The notes: generated by a model from the sequence alone, not told the origin. DNA of 64,000 nucleotides from an uncultured Tateyamaria sp. (GCF_947488715.1 NZ_CANLAG010000003.1:310001-374000); one strand, 5' to 3'. Shown: positions 1-8,765, counted from the first letter of the stretch. Program-made: numbers and translations.

Positions 1-1
1 G

Positions 2-205
2 CAGAATTACTACGACTACGAAGGGATGCGCATGTTCCAGGCCCCGGTGATCAACGTGCGTGGCTTGGAAAATGGTGATGCTGTGCGCGGGGTGGGTGAA
101 CCGATGGTGCCGCCCGCCGCTGCGGCCCTGTCCAACGCGATCTTCGCCGCCACTGGTCAGCGCATCCGCGAGATGCCGATGAACAAGTTTATCGATTTCG
201 TCTGA
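2..205 (+). CDS. Molybdopterin oxidoreductase large subunit, C-terminal fragment (IorB/xanthine dehydrogenase family)
   Basis: Only the last 67 residues are in the window; the gene enters from the left edge and stops with TGA at 203-205. The visible end has the run VGEPMVPPAAAALSNAIFAA followed by a TGQRIREMP-type tail, which is typical of the C-terminus of the molybdenum-cofactor subunit of isoquinoline 1-oxidoreductase and related aldehyde/xanthine dehydrogenases. In that family the Gly-Glu pair includes the catalytic Glu that deprotonates the Mo-OH ligand. Substrate cannot be inferred from this fragment. A rho-independent terminator follows directly, so the gene ends its own transcript. 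Confidence 0.75.
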   Translation, partial: QNYYDYEGMRMFQAPVINVRGLENGDAVRGVGEPMVPPAAAALSNAIFAATGQRIREMPMNKFIDFV

Positions 206-233
206 CACAACGGATCACGCACGAACGAAACAG

Positions 234-259
234 GGCGCATGGAAACATGCGCCTTTTTT
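234..259 (+). terminator. Rho-independent terminator after the molybdopterin oxidoreductase gene
   Basis: A perfect 7-bp stem GGCGCAT / ATGCGCC (234-240 with 247-253, loop GGAAAC) is followed directly by six T (254-259). An ATG at 239 lies inside this hairpin, which argues against it as the start of the following regulator gene. Confidence 0.85.
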
Positions 260-283
260 CGTATCGACGCAGGGATGGCCGTT

Positions 284-304
284 TTGTATACACATTGTAT
301 GCAA
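284..304. promoter_or_regulatory. Candidate GntR/FCD operator overlapping the regulator start
   Basis: Two TTGTAT repeats lie 11 bp apart (284-289 and 295-300). The second is part of the near-palindrome TTGTATGCAA (295-304) and contains the ATG at 299. FCD-type GntR regulators often bind TTGTATACAA-like sites, so autoregulation of the operon is a reasonable inference. Binding is not proven. Confidence 0.45.
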
Positions 305-991
305 TCCGACTCACCCCCCAAAGAACGGACCTATGACGCCCTCGTTTCTGCCATCCTGACGCTGGACCTCAAACCGGGTGCCGATCTGGACGAGGCCCGC
401 CTTTGCGCGGAGTTTGGTCTGTCTCGTACGCCGATGCGCGAAGTGCTGCGGCAACTGGCAGGCGAGGGGTATGTGGTGCTGCGTCAGAACCGCGGGGCGC
501 AGGTCTCTGACATGTCGCACGCCTCCTTGCGCGCGTTTTTCATCGCCGCGCCAATGATTTACAGCGCGATACTGCAACTCGCAGCTACCCACCGGACCGA
601 CGTTCAGATCGCGGCGCTGAAATCCGCACAAGAGACGTTTTGCAGTGCGCTCGACACCGGAACCGCCGCCACGCGCGCGCTGGCCAATATCCAGTTTCAC
701 CGCGTCACTGGCGACATGGCCGACAACCTGTACCTCAGCCCCAGTTTCAACAGGCTGCTGCTGGACCACGCCCGCATCTCGATGACGTTCTACGCGCCGG
801 GCGATGCGGATCAGTCGGACAATGTGGCGCTGGCCCGCGCCCAGCATGACGCCATCATCGAAGCCATTGCGGAAAGGGACGCGGCAAAAGCCGGGGAACT
901 GGCCATCGCCCACTGGCAACTGTCGCGGGACGAGATCGAAAAATACGTGATGCCGAATGCGCTGGACGCGCCTCTGGGCATGGCGGGCTAA
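299..991 (+). CDS. GntR-family transcriptional regulator (FCD subfamily)
   Basis: A 230-residue protein with an N-terminal winged helix (about residues 8-70; the stretch LCAEFGLSRTPMREVLRQLA is the typical GntR helix-turn-helix) and an all-helical C-terminal FCD ligand domain (about 80-215) with the usual scattered His residues that bind metal or carboxylate effectors. The reading frame is open back to 239, but that ATG sits inside a terminator stem, so I chose the ATG at 299, just ahead of MQSDSPPKERTYDAL. It is followed after 12 bp by the DapA-family gene and is most likely the local regulator of that operon. The effector is unknown. Confidence 0.85.
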   Translation: MQSDSPPKERTYDALVSAILTLDLKPGADLDEARLCAEFGLSRTPMREVLRQLAGEGYVVLRQNRGAQVSDMSHASLRAFFIAAPMIYSAILQLAATHRTDVQIAALKSAQETFCSALDTGTAATRALANIQFHRVTGDMADNLYLSPSFNRLLLDHARISMTFYAPGDADQSDNVALARAQHDAIIEAIAERDAAKAGELAIAHWQLSRDEIEKYVMPNALDAPLGMAG

Positions 992-1003
992 AGGGAACGA
1001 CAC

Positions 1004-1921
1004 ATGGCACCGCGTATGGAATTCAATGGCATCTACACACCGGCCGTGACGCCGTTCAACGCCGATCACACGCCCGACTTTGGCGCGCTCGAGGCTGTGT
1101 TGGACCGGCTGATCACTGCCGGTGTGCACGGCATCATCTCGGGCGGGTCCACCGGCGAAAACTATGCAATGACCGTGGCCGAACGGCTTGAGGTCGCGCG
1201 CCAGACTCTGCGCATCGTGGATGGGCGCGTACCGGTGATCATGGGCACCGGGGCCATGTTGCCCGCCGACAGCATGGCGCTGGCGCTGGGTGGCAAGGAC
1301 ATGGGGGCCGCGGCGTTGCTGGTCGCAACACCGCCCTATGCCGTACCGACCGAGATGGAAAATGCGCTCAATACGCTGGCCATCGACAAGGCGGCTGACC
1401 TGCCCATCATGCTGTACAATTATCCCGGTCGCATGGGCGTGAACATGGGTGAGGAATTCCTCGACCGAGTGGGCCGCAGCCGCAATATCTGCGCGATCAA
1501 GGAAAGCTCGGGCGACATCAACCGCGTGCACCTGCTGGCGCGCGACTACCCACATATCCAGATGTCTTGCGGGATGGATGATCAGGCGCTGGAATTCTTT
1601 GCCTGGGGCGCACAAAGCTGGGTCTGCGGAGGGTCAAATTTCCTGCCAGCCGAACATCTGGCCCTATGGCGCGCCTGCGCTGTCGACGGCGATTTTGCCA
1701 AGGGCCGCCGCATCATGTCCGCGATGATGCCGCTGATGCGCGTGCTGGAACAGGGCGGCAAGTTCGTCCAGAGCATCAAATACGGCGTCACCGTCGAAGG
1801 CATCGACACCGGCGCCATCCGCCCGCCGCTCAAGGCGTTGAACAAAGACGACAAACGCGCGCTCGAACAGGTGATCCGCGTTCTCAAAACCACCATCGCC
1901 GCCATCGAAGAGGAGGGGTGA
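1004..1921 (+). CDS. Dihydrodipicolinate synthase/N-acetylneuraminate lyase family aldolase or deaminase
   Basis: A 305-residue class I aldolase of the DapA/NAL (beta/alpha)8 barrel family. Visible signatures are the GGSTGEN loop near residues 47-53, the catalytic tyrosine in LYNYPGR (Tyr138) and the Schiff-base lysine in IKESSGD (Lys166). The family makes or breaks C-C bonds of 2-oxo acids via a pyruvate-type Schiff base; members also deaminate pyrroline carboxylates. It lies between a GntR regulator and an aldehyde dehydrogenase 3 bp downstream, so a catabolic role is far more likely than lysine synthesis. A hydroxyproline-type pathway (lyase plus semialdehyde dehydrogenase plus FAD oxidase) is one possibility, but no epimerase is present. 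Confidence 0.85.
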   Translation: MAPRMEFNGIYTPAVTPFNADHTPDFGALEAVLDRLITAGVHGIISGGSTGENYAMTVAERLEVARQTLRIVDGRVPVIMGTGAMLPADSMALALGGKDMGAAALLVATPPYAVPTEMENALNTLAIDKAADLPIMLYNYPGRMGVNMGEEFLDRVGRSRNICAIKESSGDINRVHLLARDYPHIQMSCGMDDQALEFFAWGAQSWVCGGSNFLPAEHLALWRACAVDGDFAKGRRIMSAMMPLMRVLEQGGKFVQSIKYGVTVEGIDTGAIRPPLKALNKDDKRALEQVIRVLKTTIAAIEEEG

Positions 1922-1924
1922 GGC

Positions 1925-3412
1925 ATGCTCACAACCGAAGAATACCGTGCCATAGCCAATGACCTGTCGCCCGCGACCACCGCGTTCATCGACGGAGGGT
2001 TTCGTCCTGCAGAGCTGGGCGGCACCTTTGACAGCGTGAACCCCGCCACCGGGGACGTCATTGCGCAGGTTGCGGCCTGTGGTGCTGTGGATGTGGACCT
2101 GGCCGTGAGCAAGGCGCGCGCGGCCTTTGATGATGGGCGCTGGGCGCGTCTGCACCCGTCTGCACGCAAGGACGTGCTGATCCGCCTGTGCAAACTGATG
2201 ACGCGCAACGCCCGCGAACTGGCCGTGCTGGAAAGCGTGGACAGTGGCAAAACGATTTATGATTGCGAAACGGTGGATATCCCCGAGGCGATCCATTGCA
2301 TCAAGTGGCACGCCGAAGCCATCGACAAGATCAACGACACCGTGGCCCCCGCATCCGATGATCACATCGCACTTGTCGTGCGCGAACCCATCGGTGTGGT
2401 GGGTGTGGTGCTGCCGTGGAATTTTCCGCTGCTGATGATGGCGTGGAAAATTGGCCCGGCACTCGCGGCGGGCTGTTCGTTAGTGCTCAAACCCGCCGAA
2501 GAAACGTCGCTGACCGCGCTGCGACTGGCCGAGCTGGCGATGGAGGCGGGCCTGCCGCGCGGTGTCCTGAACGTGGTGCCGGGTACGGGGCCTGACGTGG
2601 GTGAACCGCTGGGGCGGCACATGGATGTCGACATGATCAGCTTTACCGGCAGCACGCAAACGGGCCTGAGGTTTCTGGGCTATGCCGCTGAAAGCAATGC
2701 CAAGGAGGTCGTGCTCGAAATGGGGGGCAAGAACCCCTGTATCGTGATGGACGACGCCGAAAACCTCGATCTTGTGGCCCAGCACATCGTCAACGGCGCG
2801 TTCTGGAACATGGGCGAAAACTGCTCTGCGATTTCCCGCCTGATCGTGCACGCCGACATCAATGACGCGCTGCTCGACCGGATTGCCGCCCATATGCGCC
2901 ACTTGCCCGTCGGGGACCCGCTGGACCCCGAAACCAGGCAGGGGGCCTTGGTCAGCGAAGCGCACTGTAGCAAAGTGCGCGGGTATCTGGATCAGGTCGG
3001 CACTGCGCGGATCGGCGGTACGTCTGATGGGCCGTTCTTTGACCCGACAGTGGTCGAGGTGGCGCCAGACAGCACATTGGCGCGCGACGAGATTTTTGGC
3101 CCCATCCTGTCCGTGATCCCGGTGCAGTCCTTTGATCAGGCCATCGCTGTCGCCAATGACACCGACTATGGCCTGTGCGCATCGCTGTTCACCGCCAACG
3201 CCAAACGGGCGATCCGTGGCGCGCGCATGATCCGCGCAGGCACCGTCACCGTGAACAGCTATGGCGAGGGCGACATCGCGACCCCCTTTGGCGGGATGAA
3301 AATGTCGGGCTTTGGCGGGCGGGACAACAGCCTGCACGCCCATGACCAATACACCCAGCTCAAGACGATCTGGATCGATCTTTCCGACGACGCAGAGGGT
3401 GCCGTGGCGTGA
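1925..3412 (+). CDS. NAD(P)-dependent aldehyde dehydrogenase
   Basis: A 495-residue aldehyde dehydrogenase of usual length. The catalytic set is complete: PWNFP with Asn166, the general base Glu265 in LEMGGKNP, and the nucleophile Cys300 in GENCS; the C-terminal EIFGPI motif is also present. It oxidises an aldehyde to the acid, and its closest look is to BetB/PuuC-type enzymes acting on amino-aldehydes. It starts 3 bp after the DapA-family gene and its stop overlaps the GTG of the FAD oxidoreductase, so the three are one operon. Together they suggest oxidation of an amine or amino acid to an aldehyde, oxidation of that aldehyde, and cleavage of a 2-oxo acid. The substrate is not readable. Confidence 0.9.
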   Translation: MLTTEEYRAIANDLSPATTAFIDGGFRPAELGGTFDSVNPATGDVIAQVAACGAVDVDLAVSKARAAFDDGRWARLHPSARKDVLIRLCKLMTRNARELAVLESVDSGKTIYDCETVDIPEAIHCIKWHAEAIDKINDTVAPASDDHIALVVREPIGVVGVVLPWNFPLLMMAWKIGPALAAGCSLVLKPAEETSLTALRLAELAMEAGLPRGVLNVVPGTGPDVGEPLGRHMDVDMISFTGSTQTGLRFLGYAAESNAKEVVLEMGGKNPCIVMDDAENLDLVAQHIVNGAFWNMGENCSAISRLIVHADINDALLDRIAAHMRHLPVGDPLDPETRQGALVSEAHCSKVRGYLDQVGTARIGGTSDGPFFDPTVVEVAPDSTLARDEIFGPILSVIPVQSFDQAIAVANDTDYGLCASLFTANAKRAIRGARMIRAGTVTVNSYGEGDIATPFGGMKMSGFGGRDNSLHAHDQYTQLKTIWIDLSDDAEGAVA

Positions 3413-4743
3413 CATTTGTGGCCCGGCGCCTGCCGTCGCATCGTGGGCAAGCGGCATGGGCGGAGATTTTGGGGCCCGGTGCGCGCTATCCCCGGCTGGA
3501 GGGCGATTTGAACGCCGATGTGGTGGTGATCGGCGCGGGCTTTGCGGGCCTGTCAGCGGCCCGCCGGGTCCTGCAACTGCGCCCAGATGCGCGGGTTGTG
3601 GTCCTTGAGGCGGGGCGCATCGCCGAAGGGGCCGCCGGGCGCAATTCCGGTTTTATGATCGACCTGCCGCATGATCTGGCATCCGAGGACTACGCGGGCG
3701 CAGGCGACGACCGCACCCTGACCCGTCTCAACCGCGCCGCCATCGCCTTTGGGCAAGAGGCAGTTGCTGAATACGGCCTGTCGCGTGACGTGTTCGACCC
3801 GGCGGGCAAGGTCAACGGCGCAGCCACATCGCAAGGCGATGCACACAACCGCAGTTATGCCAAACATCTGGCCAACCTGTCGGAGCCGTCGGAATGGCTG
3901 GACGCACAGGCGATGCACGCGCTGACCGGATCGCGCCACTACCGCTCAGGGCTCTACACGCCGGGAACGGTCATGTTGCAACCGGCTGGATACATCCGCG
4001 GACTGGCCGCCGGGGTGCAACAGCGCGCACGGGTGTTTGAAACCAGCCCGGTCCTGTCGTTCACGCGGGCCGGGCCGTCCTGGACCCTCAAAACCCCCAA
4101 AGGACGTGTGGTTGCCGATCAGGTCATCACCGCCGTCAACGGTCATCTGGAGAGCTTTGGCATCGCGCGCGGACGGCTGTTGCAGCTCTTTCTCTTTGCG
4201 TCGATGACCGCACCGTTGGATGCGGATGCTCGGGTCCGTCTGGGCGGTGCCGCGCGATGGGGTGTAACCCCGTCTGACCCGATGGGAACGACCATGCGCC
4301 GGATTGATGCGGGGCAGGGTGGTCACCGGATCATCACCCGCACCGCCGCCGTCGTGCGCCCGTCGCTCGTGCCCAAAGCCCACGACATGCGCCGCGCCGC
4401 GCGCCTGCATGTTCAGAAATTCACCGAACGCTTTCCGACTCTGTCGGGGGTAAAACAGCAATACACGTGGGGCGGTCATCTGTGCCTCAGTCTCAATGGC
4501 GTCGCCCATACGCGCGAGGTCGACCACAACCTGTTCAGCGCCTGTGTCCAAAACGGCCTTGGCACGGCGCGCGGGACACTTACGGGGATCGCGGCGGCTG
4601 AACGCGCATGTGGTCATACGTCTGACATCACCCGCTATTTCGATGCCGAAGATGACCTGAAACGCCTGCCACCCCAACCTTTTGCGACATGGGGTGCCAA
4701 TGCCTTTCTGCGGTGGAAAGAGTGGCGCGCGGGCGCGGAATAG
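3409..4743 (+). CDS. FAD-dependent oxidoreductase of the DAO family (PuuB-like)
   Basis: A 444-residue flavoprotein with an N-terminal Rossmann motif VVIGAGFAGLSAARR (about residues 40-54), an acidic strand end (VVLEAG), and the GRNSGFM stretch seen in gamma-glutamylputrescine oxidase and related amine oxidases. It starts with GTG and overlaps the aldehyde dehydrogenase stop by 4 bp (GTGA), implying translational coupling. The family oxidises C-N bonds of amines or amino acids, passing electrons to oxygen or a quinone. Its product would feed the aldehyde dehydrogenase. It converges with the methyltransferase gene, with 16 bp between the stops. Confidence 0.85.
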   Translation: MTFVARRLPSHRGQAAWAEILGPGARYPRLEGDLNADVVVIGAGFAGLSAARRVLQLRPDARVVVLEAGRIAEGAAGRNSGFMIDLPHDLASEDYAGAGDDRTLTRLNRAAIAFGQEAVAEYGLSRDVFDPAGKVNGAATSQGDAHNRSYAKHLANLSEPSEWLDAQAMHALTGSRHYRSGLYTPGTVMLQPAGYIRGLAAGVQQRARVFETSPVLSFTRAGPSWTLKTPKGRVVADQVITAVNGHLESFGIARGRLLQLFLFASMTAPLDADARVRLGGAARWGVTPSDPMGTTMRRIDAGQGGHRIITRTAAVVRPSLVPKAHDMRRAARLHVQKFTERFPTLSGVKQQYTWGGHLCLSLNGVAHTREVDHNLFSACVQNGLGTARGTLTGIAAAERACGHTSDITRYFDAEDDLKRLPPQPFATWGANAFLRWKEWRAGAE

Positions 4744-4759
4744 CCCGCACCATGCCGGT

Positions 4760-6304
4760 TCAAAACGTCTGGTTCAGCGCGTCCTCGGCCGGGATCTCAC
4801 GTTCGCGCCGAGCGATATAGTCCCGCAACGCCTCGTCAACGGCGGGGTCCAACGCAGGCTCTTCATAGGTGTCGAGCAGTCCTCTGGCGTGGGTCAGGGC
4901 GCGCTCTGTGATCTCAACACCGCCTTCGGCCTGCCACTGCTCAATGGAATTGTTGTCGAACAGCTCCGGCATGAAAAACGCGGTTTGGAAGTTCTCCTGC
5001 GTGTGCGCATGACCCAGATAGTGACCACCCGGCCCAATGTCGGACACGGCGGCCAGAGCGGTGTCAAAGTCGTCCCACTGGACCCCCTGCGCCATGCGGT
5101 AGGCCATCGCGCATTGCTCGGCGTCGACAATGAATTTGGCCACCGAACAGTGCATGCCCGCCTCGTTCCAACCCGCCGAATGCCAGATGTAATTTGCGCC
5201 TGCGTGCATCACGGCGGACAAGGTTGTGGCGCTTTCGTACCCCGCCTGAGCGTCAAATGTCTTGGCCCCGCCCAAGGTGTTCGACGTGCGCCACGGCACG
5301 CCGTAGTGGCGCGCCATCTGCCCGATCATGAAATTCATCATCGAAATCTCTGGTGTACCGGCCATCGGTGCGCCGGACTTCATCGAAACGGTGGACAAAT
5401 AGTGGCCGTAGATCGCGGGCGCGCCGCGCCGGACCACTTGTGTATAGGCCAGCGCCGACAGCGCCTCGGCGTTCAACTGCGCCACAGATGCGGCCACCGA
5501 CGCAGGCGTGTTCGCACCCCCCAGCACAAAGGGCGAGCACAGCACAGGCTGGTTGCGTTTGCTAAAGGCGCGCAAAGCCCCGAGCATCGTCTCGTCCCAG
5601 ACCAGCGGCGAGTTCCCGTTGCAATTGCCGGTCGTGACCGGGTGATCGTCCATGAAATCTGCGCCAAACAGAATGGCACACATGTCCATCACGTCCTCGG
5701 CGTTCTTTGGGCTGGTGGTCATGCCCATGAACGTTTTGTCCGAGTGCTTCATCGACGAATAGGTGATCGCAAGATGTCGGTGACTGATCGGATGATCATA
5801 GGGTTCGACGATGTGGTGCGCCGATGAATGCAGGGCGGGCATCATATGGCTGAGCTTGTGAAACATCGCCAGATCGTCAAGCGTCGGATTGCGCCGCACG
5901 TCGTCCAGATCGCGCAGAAACGGCGCCCCGGTCATGGGAACAAAGATGCTGTTGCGCCCACCCAATCGCACGTTTTTGCGCGGGTCACGCGCGTGGTAGG
6001 TAAAGTCCGACGGAATGGTCGCAATCAGGTCGCGCACCAAACCGCGATCAAGGAAAACCGTTTCCCCAACCACCTTGGCACCCGCCGCGCGCCAATCAGC
6101 CAGCGCGATATCATCACGAAACACGACGCCCACATTCTCGAGGATGTCCATCGACGCGGCGTCGATGCGCTCCACCTGCGCGCCGTCCATAATCTCGCAC
6201 CAGGGCAGGGTGTTTGACAGTCCAGGCAGCATCGCGACGTTGGGTGCGCTGCGCAATGCGCGGCGGCTGGCACGGCCACCAGAGCGGGTACGGGGTTGTG
6301 ACAT
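4760..6304 (-). CDS. Trimethylamine methyltransferase (MttB) family protein, non-pyrrolysine
   Basis: A 514-residue protein resembling the MttB superfamily of corrinoid:N-methyl transferases, found widely in Roseobacter-type bacteria. There is no in-frame TAG, so it lacks the pyrrolysine of archaeal MttB and belongs with the MtgB-like branch, whose known members demethylate glycine betaine or other quaternary amines. I place the start at MSQPRTRSGG (6304), preceded by the Shine-Dalgarno GGGAGG; the frame is open to 6343. Such enzymes need a small corrinoid protein, which is not in this window, but a full B12 pathway lies 8 kb away. A near-perfect hairpin covers the ribosome-binding site. The substrate is unknown. 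Confidence 0.8.
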   Translation of the reverse strand: MSQPRTRSGGRASRRALRSAPNVAMLPGLSNTLPWCEIMDGAQVERIDAASMDILENVGVVFRDDIALADWRAAGAKVVGETVFLDRGLVRDLIATIPSDFTYHARDPRKNVRLGGRNSIFVPMTGAPFLRDLDDVRRNPTLDDLAMFHKLSHMMPALHSSAHHIVEPYDHPISHRHLAITYSSMKHSDKTFMGMTTSPKNAEDVMDMCAILFGADFMDDHPVTTGNCNGNSPLVWDETMLGALRAFSKRNQPVLCSPFVLGGANTPASVAASVAQLNAEALSALAYTQVVRRGAPAIYGHYLSTVSMKSGAPMAGTPEISMMNFMIGQMARHYGVPWRTSNTLGGAKTFDAQAGYESATTLSAVMHAGANYIWHSAGWNEAGMHCSVAKFIVDAEQCAMAYRMAQGVQWDDFDTALAAVSDIGPGGHYLGHAHTQENFQTAFFMPELFDNNSIEQWQAEGGVEITERALTHARGLLDTYEEPALDPAVDEALRDYIARREREIPAEDALNQTF

Positions 6305-6312
6305 GTGGGCCT

Positions 6313-6332
6313 CCCTGTTTCTGGAAACAGGG
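6313..6332. promoter_or_regulatory. Palindrome over the mttB-family ribosome-binding site
   Basis: Two perfect 9-bp arms CCCTGTTTC / GAAACAGGG separated by 2 bp lie 8 bases upstream of the ATG at 6304. On the coding (minus) strand the right arm contains most of the Shine-Dalgarno GGGAGG. It could be an operator or an RNA hairpin that hides the ribosome site. Confidence 0.5.
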
Positions 6333-6418
6333 AACACTGTCACGGGTCAAAGTGTCGGCCCGCATACGAAGCAACTGGCCTCAGAGCGACGTCGAGGTGG
6401 GTGGCCGCGACTGCGCCC

Positions 6419-6436
6419 GGCCGGGTGATCCCGGCC
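6419..6436 (-). terminator. GC-rich hairpin after the lipoprotein gene
   Basis: Stem GGCCGGG / CCCGGCC with a 4-base loop, 25 bp past the stop of the small lipoprotein gene on the minus strand. There is no U-tract, so it may be a 3'-end stabilising hairpin or part of a rho-dependent end. Confidence 0.35.
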
Positions 6437-6460
6437 AGACGCCTTGGCGATAGGTTTGGA

Positions 6461-6832
6461 TTAGAGGGTCGGCATCTGAATGGTGCCGGTATACGTGTCG
6501 TCGATGTAGACATCAAAGCTGGTGCTGCCGAACGCGAAATTGCGCTCGATCCGCACAGTGCCATAGCGTGACGCCAGCGGTTTCATCGGCACCCGCGCGC
6601 GTTTTGCAAACACAGGGTTCTCCGCGTCTTCCTGCGGCTCGGTCCGTCCGATCAGCTCATTGTTGAGATAGACGTCGTAACCCGTGATCACCAACCCGTT
6701 CTCGATCTGGCTGATTTCGGTTTTGATGACCTGACCGCGATGGTTGATCGCACCGGTCGATGGCACTTCGCAAGCAACAAGAACAAAGGCAAAAACGAGC
6801 GCAGCAACAGCGCGTGAAACAAGACGTATCAT
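6461..6832 (-). CDS. Small predicted lipoprotein, function unknown
   Basis: A 123-residue protein with a hydrophobic N-terminal signal and a lipobox-like VLVAC (Cys21), so it is probably lipidated and anchored to a membrane. The mature part is about 100 residues, rich in beta-prone segments (for example GYDVYLNNELIG and TSFDVYIDDTYTG, which look like two related strands ending in short turns). No named domain is recognised. It stands alone between the methyltransferase and the urease operon, with 208 bp to the ureG stop, and is transcribed in the same direction as both. Confidence 0.6.
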   Translation of the reverse strand: MIRLVSRAVAALVFAFVLVACEVPSTGAINHRGQVIKTEISQIENGLVITGYDVYLNNELIGRTEPQEDAENPVFAKRARVPMKPLASRYGTVRIERNFAFGSTSFDVYIDDTYTGTIQMPTL

Positions 6833-6961
6833 GGTATGGGGGGCTTTCGTAATTGTGGTTCCACGGGTGTGGTATCAAGCGTCTGTTGCGTGAACAAGCG
6901 CCCACAATGCCGCGGTTTTATTACGGTTTTACGACACGCGAACCGGTGCGCATGATCCACC

Positions 6962-6984
6962 GGGCGGACGCAAAACGTCCCGCC
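6962..6984 (-). terminator. Stem-loop downstream of ureG
   Basis: GGGCGGACG / CGTCCCGCCC can pair with a one-base bulge around a CAAAA loop, about 57 bp past the ureG stop. There is no clear U-run, so it may mark the 3' end of the urease transcript without being a classical terminator. Confidence 0.4.
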
Positions 6985-7040
6985 CAAACAGGCCGTATCA
7001 TGGTAAAACCCAACAGTCGCGAGCCGCCGCGCCAAGCGGT

Positions 7041-7667
7041 TCAGGCGGTCGCCATCCCCAACCCTGACAACGCGCGGATGTGGGTGATGATCTCTTCGAC
7101 CCCGGTGCCGTGGCGCAGCGCGGCAAAGACAAAAGGCCGCGCGCCGCGCATCCGTTTTGCGTCACGGTCCATGACGTCCAGCGATGCGCCCACGTGGGGG
7201 GCCAGGTCGGTCTTGTTGATGATCAACAGGTCGGATTTGGTGATCGCAGGCCCGCCCTTGCGGGGGATTTCCTCGCCCGCAGCGGTGTCGATCACATATA
7301 GGGTGATGTCCGCCAACTCTGGCGAGAACGTGGCCGACAGGTTGTCGCCGCCGCTTTCGATCAGGATCGCCTCGACCTCCGGGTGACGCTCGCGCATCTC
7401 TGCCACGGCGGCCAGATTGATCGACGCATCCTCGCGGATCGCTGTGTGCGGGCATCCGCCGGTTTCCACCCCGATGATCCGGTCCTGCGGCAGGATCTGG
7501 CGGCGCATCAGCTCTTCGGCATCCTCGCGCGTGTAGATGTCATTGGTGATGACCCCGATCGAATGTTGGTCCTTGAGGGCAGCGGCAAGGGCTGCGGTCA
7601 ACGTGGTCTTGCCTGCGCCCACGGGGCCGCCAATCCCGATGCGAAGCGGACCGTTCAACTGTGTCAT
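7041..7667 (-). CDS. ureG: Urease accessory GTPase UreG
   Basis: A 208-residue SIMIBI-class GTPase with P-loop GGPVGAGKT (residues 13-21), the metal-site CPH motif in [11 protein letters not shown], the ESGGDNL switch and the NKTDL guanine motif. It hydrolyses GTP to drive Ni insertion into urease in complex with UreF, UreD and UreE. Its start overlaps the ureF stop by 4 bp (ATGA). It is the last gene of the minus-strand urease operon. Confidence 0.98.
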   Translation of the reverse strand: MTQLNGPLRIGIGGPVGAGKTTLTAALAAALKDQHSIGVITNDIYTREDAEELMRRQILPQDRIIGVETGGCPHTAIREDASINLAAVAEMRERHPEVEAILIESGGDNLSATFSPELADITLYVIDTAAGEEIPRKGGPAITKSDLLIINKTDLAPHVGASLDVMDRDAKRMRGARPFVFAALRHGTGVEEIITHIRALSGLGMATA

Positions 7668-8293
7668 GTGCGGAATATCCTGTGTGTCAGCGTTTCATGG
7701 CGCATGGCCGCGATATCCGCGGCAAAGCTTGTGGCGGACAGATCGTCCAACGTTGCGGTCTCGGCCCGTGTGGCCGTGTCCGTGATGACCGGTGTCAGGG
7801 CGGCCAACACCCGCTGTCCGTCGGTCTGGCCCAGGGGCATCGCACGCTGTGCCACCGACACAAGGTTCGATGCAAAGGCGTGCAGATACATGGGCAAGGT
7901 CTCTGCCAGCGGGATGCCCATGATCCCCGCCGCACGCCCAACCGCGACCGGATAGGTCAGCCCATCAATCTCGACGCCCCAGACACTGCGCGCCGTCTGG
8001 CAAAAGGCAGCGCCTTGCAGGTCGGTCTCTTGCAACCGCTCTGCGCTGGCCGCAAAGGCGCGCGCGGCAGCTTCGGCGTCCGCGCCCGTATCGGCCCTGT
8101 GCGCCACGGCCAGCAACACCGCATCCGCCCATCCCGACCCGTGCTGGACAAGCGGGGCAAGCCAGTCCTGCAAACTGGGCGCATCCGTCACAACACCATC
8201 GGCAATCACCTGCTCGAGCCCGTGCGAATAGGCAAACGCCCCGACCGGAAAGGCGGGCGACAGCCATTGCATCAGGGTCAGCGCGTGGCTCAT
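7664..8293 (-). CDS. ureF: Urease accessory protein UreF
   Basis: A 209-residue helical protein; the start [20 protein letters not shown] is typical of UreF and was chosen over longer upstream frames because it overlaps the ureE stop by 4 bp. UreF bridges UreD-bound apo-urease and UreG, and controls the UreG GTPase so that Ni is released in the right place. Motifs such as FAYSHGLE and the [11 protein letters not shown] stretch are visible. It is translationally coupled on both sides. Confidence 0.95.
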   Translation of the reverse strand: MSHALTLMQWLSPAFPVGAFAYSHGLEQVIADGVVTDAPSLQDWLAPLVQHGSGWADAVLLAVAHRADTGADAEAAARAFAASAERLQETDLQGAAFCQTARSVWGVEIDGLTYPVAVGRAAGIMGIPLAETLPMYLHAFASNLVSVAQRAMPLGQTDGQRVLAALTPVITDTATRAETATLDDLSATSFAADIAAMRHETLTHRIFRT

Positions 8294-8745
8294 GTGTGGC
8301 TGTGCGAATGATCGTGCCCGTGGGTGCGCCCGTGACCATAGGCGCCACCTTCGGGTGTGAATGGCTCGACCACCTCGCGGGTCGAGGCGCCGATCTTGGA
8401 CAGCATGTCGGCCATCACGTGATCCCGCTGGATCAGCAGGCGGGTGTCTTCGATCTGGCACGGTGTGTGCCGGTTGCCGATATGCCACGCGATCCGGTGC
8501 AGGCTGTCGCCCGTGACCTCAAGCAAGGGTTCGCGGGCCGCCCGCACCTCGATTTCGGCCTTGTCGGTCGTGATGAGTGCCCCACCATGATCGAGCGATG
8601 TCGTTTGCGGCAGATCCACCAGCAACTGCGTGCCCGAGGCGAGCGTCAGAACCTTGCGGCGCAGAAAACGATCCTCGTAGGTGAGTTGCACATGGTCCGC
8701 CGGCGTGGCGTGGGTGTGATTGTGATAGGTCTGAGCTGTTTGCAT
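8290..8745 (-). CDS. ureE: Urease Ni metallochaperone UreE
   Basis: A 151-residue protein with the UreE N-terminal peptide-binding-like domain and C-terminal metal domain; the Ni-binding region is visible as WHIGNRHTPCQIE. The tail ends in a His-rich run ([15 protein letters not shown]), and there is also a short His cluster at the N-terminus (YHNHTHAT). The tail suggests Ni storage as well as delivery. It is separated from the upstream HEPN-like gene by 107 bp of extremely GC-rich palindromic DNA, the only large gap in this part of the operon. Confidence 0.97.
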   Translation of the reverse strand: MQTAQTYHNHTHATPADHVQLTYEDRFLRRKVLTLASGTQLLVDLPQTTSLDHGGALITTDKAEIEVRAAREPLLEVTGDSLHRIAWHIGNRHTPCQIEDTRLLIQRDHVMADMLSKIGASTREVVEPFTPEGGAYGHGRTHGHDHSHSHT

Positions 8746-8765
8746 TGGCTGATCATTGGTGCTGA

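Noticed and set aside
239-298. N-terminal extension of the GntR regulator from ATG 239
   Set aside because: The ATG lies inside a terminator hairpin and the extra residues have no family resemblance.
4682-5827. 381-aa plus-strand frame opposite the mttB-family gene
   Set aside because: Antisense to a well-matched methyltransferase; the Arg/His-rich translation is typical of a shadow frame in GC-rich DNA.
4760-6304. Pyrrolysine (in-frame TAG) in the MttB-like gene
   Set aside because: No in-frame amber codon occurs between start and stop, so this is the non-Pyl branch.
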